Assembly (NCBI GenBank): GCA_031283825.1 | Contig: JAITAZ010000075.1 | Location: forward strand, 1 to 9,773 | From: Planctomycetaceae bacterium | Lineage (GTDB): Bacteria; Planctomycetota; Planctomycetia; Pirellulales; Thermoguttaceae | Reading direction: 5' to 3' | DNA length: 9,773 nt | Part shown: positions 5,841-9,773 of the stretch, piece by piece | Position numbering within the stretch: the stretch's first letter is position 1 | How the letters are laid out: each line of letters starts with the position of its first letter | Notes under the pieces: generated by a model | The model's input: the letters and a program-made list of their open reading frames with translations, nothing else | Database searches by the model: none | What the model was told of the DNA's origin: nothing | Translations under genes and position numbers: made by a program

Positions 5841-5993
5841 AATATTCATAAAATTATATTATTTAGGTTTGTTTAGTTAATAGTTTTCAACGGAATAATT
5901 ACAAAACAAAATTAAACTGTAATATACGCAGATTTTGTCTAGGGTAATTTCTAAAAATTTATTTTTTGGTAATATTGCAGTCGAAAATTTGTA

Positions 5994-6074
5994 ACGAATA
6001 TTCGTGATAATTTTTTTCTTTTGTATAAAATTATTGGTTACCAATGTAAATAGACCGTTACTAATAGATCTATT
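5994..6074. promoter_or_regulatory. Three perfect palindromes upstream of the ankyrin gene
   Basis: ACGAATATTCGT (5994-6005), ATTGGTTACCAAT (6033-6045, one-base centre) and AATAGATCTATT (6063-6074) are each perfect dyads with 6-base arms, set within 81 bases and 99-179 bases before ATG 6173. They differ in sequence, so they are not copies of one operator. Some could bind regulators; in such AT-rich DNA, part of this may be chance. Confidence 0.4.
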
Positions 6075-6100
6075 CGGCGAAAGGTCGCTAAATTACGGTT

Positions 6101-6120
6101 GCCTACTGAATAGTTACGAA
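6101..6120 (-). repeat. Dispersed intergenic motif, copy 3 (inverted)
   Basis: On the minus strand this reads TTCGTAACTATTCAGTAGGC and continues AACCGTAATTT. The 14 bases GTAACTATTCAGTA match 9528-9541 exactly in the opposite orientation. It lies 53 bases before the ankyrin start, so this gene is bracketed by an inverted pair. Confidence 0.65.
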
Positions 6121-6172
6121 TTTTGTTAAAGGTCAATTCAACAATCAATCCCCAAAAACTGGAGTATTAAAA

Positions 6173-9100
6173 ATGAAAATGATTTTAAAAATCAGATATT
6201 GCGCGTTCTTTGGCGCGATCTTTTTGACTTTTGTAAACTACAACTTTACAAACGCTCAACCAACAATATCAACAAACGAAAAAAATAATCCGCAACTAGT
6301 CGATGCGGCAACAAATGGAAATATTAAAGAAATCCAAATCCTACTCGACGAAGGATTCGATATAAACTCAAAAGATACCGCCGGAGATGCCGCTTTGCAT
6401 CAGGCTGCGTTAGGCGGTCATCTAAAAACCGTTAAATTTCTGGTCGAAAAAAAAGCAAACCTAAATATAAAAAATATAGATGAAAAAACTCCGCTACATT
6501 ACGCCGTCTCGGAAGAAAATCTTGAAATAGTCAAATACTTGATCGAAAAAAACGCTGATATAAACGCTCAAAATAAATTCGGAAATACTCCTCTACACAA
6601 CGCGACCTTTTCTGGTTATTCAGAAATTGTAAATTATCTGCTCGAAAAAGGCGCGAATGTCAACGCCAAAAATAAAAACGGTAAAACCCCTCTGACTTTC
6701 ACTCTGCAAAATGAAAAAGAATTCGATGAAAAAAAATTCGCAGACAAAAATTATCTCGAAATCTTTGATCGCCTAATTAAAAAAGGCGCGGATTTAAATA
6801 TTCAAGATAACAACGGCGATCATATACTACCTTCAGCAATCCAACAAAAAAAACTTAACATCGCTGAATACTTGCTCAAAAAAGGTGCTAACATAAACGC
6901 AAAAAATAAACTCGGCTTTACGGCTTTACATTCTGCCGTGTCGCTAGGCGATTTTGAAGTCGCTAAATATCTAGTTGAAAAAGGCGCAGATATAAACGTA
7001 AAAGATAACACAGACAGAACGCCATTATCTGTTGCCGCATGGAGAGGTAATCTTGAAGTCGTTAAATATCTGATTGAAAAAGGCGCTAACATAAACGCAA
7101 CAGGTCAAGGCGGCACGGCATTATTTAGCGCGTCTTATGACGGTCGTCTTGAAGTTGTTAAATACCTAGTTGAAAAAGGCGCCAACATAAACATAAAAAA
7201 TACGCACGGAAGATCTGCATTATCTTCTGCCGTATCGGGAGGTCGTCTTGAAGTTGTTAAATATCTGGTTGAAAAAGGCGCCGACATAAACGAGAAAATC
7301 GGTATAAACAAAGAATCAATATTATTTGACGCGGCGAGCGGAGGTCATTTGAAAGTTATTGACTATCTGCTTGAGAAAGGCGTCGATATAAATGTAAAAA
7401 GTAAAGTCGGCGAAACGCCATTGTTTACCGCGACTTTTAACGGTCGCCTTGAAGCTATGAAATACCTAGTTGAAAAAGGCGCCGATATAAAAGCAAAAGA
7501 TATTAATAACAATACATTATTAATTGTAGCCTCAAGAAGTAATCGTCTTGAAGTTGTTAAGTATCTGGTTGAAAAAGGAGTTGACATAAACGCAAAAAAT
7601 AATCAGAAAGATACCGCTCTAATGGGATCGGCGAATAGGAATTGTTTGGAAGTTGCTAAATATCTGGTTGAAAAAGGCGCGGATATAAACGCAAAAAATA
7701 TTAATAACAATACCGCATTACTTAATGTGGTATGCTCCAGTTATTATGGTAATAGAATTGAACTTGTTAAGTATTTGATCGAAAAAGGCGCCGACATAAA
7801 AGTAAAAAATTCAAGCGGTTCAACAGCGTTAATTTTAGCGGCGGGAAACAAGGAACTTGACGTCGTTAAATTTTTTGTTGAAAAGGGATTCAATGTAAAC
7901 GAAAAAAGTAGATACGGCGATTCGGCGTTATTTCATGCAATTAGAAACAACGGTACTTTTGAAATCATTAATTATCTGCTTGAAAAAGGCGCTGATATAA
8001 ATTTAAAAGACAGAGAAGGTATGACTCCGCTAATGATCTCAATAAGTCGGCGGTATGATAGAAATAACGCGATTACTAAATATTTGATCGAAAAAGGCGC
8101 AGATGTCAAGGCAAAAGATAAAAACGGTTCGACGGCGTTAAATTTAGCCGTAAGTAATTCGCGTTTTGAAGCGATTAAGAGTCTGGTTGAAAAAGGCGCG
8201 GATATAAACGCGAAAGATAATCTTGGCAATACTCCATTGCTTTTAGCGCCGCCAAAAAATATGGAAATTATTCAATATCTGCTTGAAAAAGGCGCGAACA
8301 TAAACGCAAAAAATAACGACGGCAACTCGTTCTTAATGTTAGCGGCGATGCAAGGCGATCTTGAAAAAGTTAAATATCTAATTGACAAAGGAGCGGACGT
8401 CAACGTGAAAAATAAAATCGGCGCATCGTTGATACATTGGGCGGCGTATCAAGGTAAAATTGACGTTTTCAAGTATCTGATTGAAGAGAAAAAAATGAAT
8501 ATAAATGAAAAAGATAATGAAGGTAATACGCTATTACATAATGCGGCGAAGGAAGATAATTTAGAGGTTATTAAATATTTGCTTTCAAACAGCGCTGATG
8601 TAAACGCGAAAAATAAAAGCGATTCTACGCCGTTAAATTTGGCGGCGTATCATGTTTGTCGATTGGAGAGTATTAAATATTTAGTCGAGAAAGGTGCTGA
8701 CGTCAACGCAAAAAACAGCGACGGTTCTACGGCGTTGCATGAAATAGCAAAGTATGAGAATCGTTTTGAGGACATAAAATATTTGCTTGCCAAAGGCGCT
8801 GATATAAACGCGAAAAATAAAAATGGTTCTACGCCGTTAATGGTATTGACGACGGACAATGATGTTAGTCTTGAAGTTATTAAATACATGATTGAAAAGG
8901 GCGCTGACGTAAAAGTAAAAGATCAATCGGATTATTCTCTGTTGACGTGTGTTGCGTTTAATTGCAAGCTGGAAGCGATCAAGTATTTGGTTGAAGAAAA
9001 AGGTTTGCGAGTCGGCGGTGAAAATGATAATGTAATGACGCCGTTACATAGAGCGGCGATGACAGGCAATATGGAAGTTGTAAAATATTTGCTTGAAAAG

Positions 9101-9496
9101 GGGGGCGATATAAACGCAAAAAACAAAGCAGGCGAGACGCCGCTAATAGAAACAATGAGATACGGAACATTAGAACAGGCATTATTTAATAAAAAAGAAA
9201 TATTGCAATTACAAACAGTAAAAGAGAAAAAAATTGAAGTCTTTAAGTATCTGATTGAAAAAGGCGCTGATATAAATATTAAAAATAACGAAGGCTATAC
9301 GCCGTTAATGATGGCGGTAAGAATTAATCATCATTACGGCATAAAATATCTAATTGAATGCGGCGCTGACGTAACTGAAAAACATAAAAGCGGAAAACCA
9401 ATAACCGACTTCACTGTAACTCAATCCGAGCTAGATTTTTTAAAACAAAAAATCGCAGAAAAATCAAAAGCAGAAAAACAAAAACAGAATAAATAA
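6173..9496 (+). CDS. Large secreted ankyrin-repeat protein (about 30 repeats)
   Basis: A 1107-residue protein. A Sec signal peptide comes first (basic MKMILKIRYC, hydrophobic AFFGAIFLTFVNYNF, likely cleavage TNA-Q at 28/29), so the product should be periplasmic or outside the cell. From about residue 40 to 1071 I count some 30 ankyrin repeats of 32-35 residues with the consensus 'G-x-TPL-x-x-A-x-x-x-x-LEVVKYLVEKGADINAKN'. Two carry insertions, near 172-215 and in the second-last repeat (LEQALFNKKEILQLQTVKEK). A polar, lysine-rich tail (KQKIAEKSKAEKQKQNK) ends it. No enzyme domain is visible, so it is probably a binding scaffold with an unknown partner. GGAG (6161-6164) sits eight bases before ATG 6173; an in-frame ATG follows at 6179. 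DNA-level similarity between repeats points to growth by internal duplication. Confidence 0.93.
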   Translation: MKMILKIRYCAFFGAIFLTFVNYNFTNAQPTISTNEKNNPQLVDAATNGNIKEIQILLDEGFDINSKDTAGDAALHQAALGGHLKTVKFLVEKKANLNIKNIDEKTPLHYAVSEENLEIVKYLIEKNADINAQNKFGNTPLHNATFSGYSEIVNYLLEKGANVNAKNKNGKTPLTFTLQNEKEFDEKKFADKNYLEIFDRLIKKGADLNIQDNNGDHILPSAIQQKKLNIAEYLLKKGANINAKNKLGFTALHSAVSLGDFEVAKYLVEKGADINVKDNTDRTPLSVAAWRGNLEVVKYLIEKGANINATGQGGTALFSASYDGRLEVVKYLVEKGANINIKNTHGRSALSSAVSGGRLEVVKYLVEKGADINEKIGINKESILFDAASGGHLKVIDYLLEKGVDINVKSKVGETPLFTATFNGRLEAMKYLVEKGADIKAKDINNNTLLIVASRSNRLEVVKYLVEKGVDINAKNNQKDTALMGSANRNCLEVAKYLVEKGADINAKNINNNTALLNVVCSSYYGNRIELVKYLIEKGADIKVKNSSGSTALILAAGNKELDVVKFFVEKGFNVNEKSRYGDSALFHAIRNNGTFEIINYLLEKGADINLKDREGMTPLMISISRRYDRNNAITKYLIEKGADVKAKDKNGSTALNLAVSNSRFEAIKSLVEKGADINAKDNLGNTPLLLAPPKNMEIIQYLLEKGANINAKNNDGNSFLMLAAMQGDLEKVKYLIDKGADVNVKNKIGASLIHWAAYQGKIDVFKYLIEEKKMNINEKDNEGNTLLHNAAKEDNLEVIKYLLSNSADVNAKNKSDSTPLNLAAYHVCRLESIKYLVEKGADVNAKNSDGSTALHEIAKYENRFEDIKYLLAKGADINAKNKNGSTPLMVLTTDNDVSLEVIKYMIEKGADVKVKDQSDYSLLTCVAFNCKLEAIKYLVEEKGLRVGGENDNVMTPLHRAAMTGNMEVVKYLLEKGGDINAKNKAGETPLIETMRYGTLEQALFNKKEILQLQTVKEKKIEVFKYLIEKGADINIKNNEGYTPLMMAVRINHHYGIKYLIECGADVTEKHKSGKPITDFTVTQSELDFLKQKIAEKSKAEKQKQNK

Positions 9497-9501
9497 TTCC
9501 G

Positions 9502-9524
9502 GTAACCGTTCACGTTTTTTAAAT
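9502..9524 (+). repeat. GTAACCGTTCACG repeat, copy B (short form)
   Basis: GTAACCGTTCACG (9502-9514) begins five bases after the ankyrin stop codon and runs into TTTTTT. Only the front block of the longer repeat is present. ACCGTTCACGTTTTTT could give a weak stem plus T-run, so a termination role is conceivable but poorly supported. Confidence 0.55.
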
Positions 9525-9527
9525 ATT

Positions 9528-9558
9528 GTAACTATTCAGTAAGCGGTTTCAGTAGGCG
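9528..9558 (+). repeat. Dispersed motif copy 4 with tandem TTCAGTARGCG pair
   Basis: GTAACTATTCAGTA (9528-9541) is identical to the minus strand of 6104-6117. Its end overlaps a tandem pair: TTCAGTAAGCG (9535-9545) and TTCAGTAGGCG (9548-9558), 10 of 11 identical at a 13-base step. Confidence 0.65.
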
Positions 9559-9630
9559 TTTATCGATCTGGGATTATTTTACATCTACTGGACAGTTTCA
9601 AAATCCGCACGGCGTTAACTAAAAAAAATA

Positions 9631-9731
9631 GTAACCGTTCACGAGTTTTTCAACACGGATTACAGGGGAATTTTAAACGCGGATAATAACGAATTTGACG
9701 GATAATCGCGGAGAATGGAAATGATGCTTTT
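9631..9731 (+). repeat. GTAACCGTTCACG/CACGGAT repeat, copy C
   Basis: GTAACCGTTCACG is followed by CAACACGGATTACAGG, CGCGGATAATAACG, GACGGATAATCGCGGAGAATG and AAATGATGCTTTT. It aligns block by block with copy A at 5755-5840. Inside it, a CGGATAA unit recurs three to four times, so it is itself a degenerate tandem array. Confidence 0.65.
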
Positions 9732-9773
9732 GTGGTAGAGAAGTCAATAGATTAAAGGGGATAAAGAAGGGAG

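Larger units (their letters stand above)
5737..6172. other. 436-base spacer between miaB and the ankyrin gene
   Basis: No gene is supported. It contains a GTAACCGTTCACG/CACGGAT repeat directly after miaB (5755-5840), an AT-rich middle (about 5841-5990), three perfect palindromes (5994-6074) and an inverted copy of the GTAACTATTCAGTAG motif (6101-6120). TTTTGTATAAAATTATT (6019-6035) may include a -10-like TATAAA/TATAAT region for the ankyrin gene, without a clear -35. Confidence 0.6.
9497..9773. other. Repeat-rich region after the ankyrin gene
   Basis: No ORF of note reaches the window end. The stretch holds repeat copy B (9502-9524), copy 4 of the GTAACTATTCAGTA motif, a 13-base-period tandem pair (9535-9558), and repeat copy C (9631-9731). 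ATCGATCTGG near 9562 repeats part of the 4161-4204 hairpin stem. Confidence 0.6.

Noticed and set aside
6820..9182. Several minus-strand ORFs of 64-90 codons inside the ankyrin gene
   Set aside because: They are antisense shadows of the repeated LVEKGADIN-coding DNA and all show the same FISAPFSTRYL-type translation.
1810..9773. tRNA, rRNA or riboswitch in the spacers
   Set aside because: I found no cloverleaf, CCA end or recognisable aptamer core; the spacers are explained mostly by repeats.

Overview
The window is an AT-rich bacterial segment with every convincing gene on the plus strand. The best lineage clue is the MiaB protein. Its start (FIETVGCQMNQLDSEL), its radical-SAM stretch (VPKVRGPEQSR), its SDFIVGFCGETED motif and its C-terminal ASPFTLFG read to me like the planctomycete branch of the family. 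The SpsF/cytidylyltransferase-like protein also resembles planctomycete homologues I remember. This placement rests on memory of the families, not on a search. An AT-rich member of Planctomycetota or a neighbouring PVC lineage is my working guess.

Layout. Positions 2-241 hold the C-terminal end of an unrecognised gene, followed 23 bases later by a Wzx/MATE-like polysaccharide flippase (265-1809); this looks like the end of a surface-polysaccharide cluster. A 358-base spacer leads to a compact siroheme-[4Fe-4S] reductase (2168-2878), which stands alone. Next come palindromes and a previously uncalled 43-codon ORF with a signal-peptide-like sequence (3018-3149). Its stop codon lies in the ribosome binding site of a nucleotidyltransferase-like gene (3162-3890). 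A spacer built almost wholly of repeats follows: a short dispersed motif, a ~218-base MITE-like inverted-repeat element with CACAGAG arms, and a perfect 15-bp hairpin. It ends in an 88-nt leader without a single G that runs into miaB (4294-5736). The last third is a secreted or periplasmic protein of 1107 residues made of about 30 ankyrin repeats (6173-9496), with related intergenic repeats on both sides.

The genes do not form one pathway. MiaB (tRNA modification) is housekeeping; the flippase and probably the nucleotidyltransferase belong to glycan assembly; the reductase belongs to sulfite or nitrite chemistry; the ankyrin protein is accessory. What ties the window together is its intergenic DNA. 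A GTAACTATTCAGTAG-type motif occurs in four spacers, and a GTAACCGTTCACG/CACGGAT repeat occurs three times around the ankyrin gene. Shine-Dalgarno sites are clear for only two genes (3162 and 6173). The flippase, reductase and miaB starts lack one.

The strongest candidates for something new are the G-free, SD-less miaB leader with its hairpin, the hidden secreted small ORF, the dispersed intergenic repeat family, the large exported ankyrin protein with its internal base-composition drift, and the reductase with shortened cysteine spacing.
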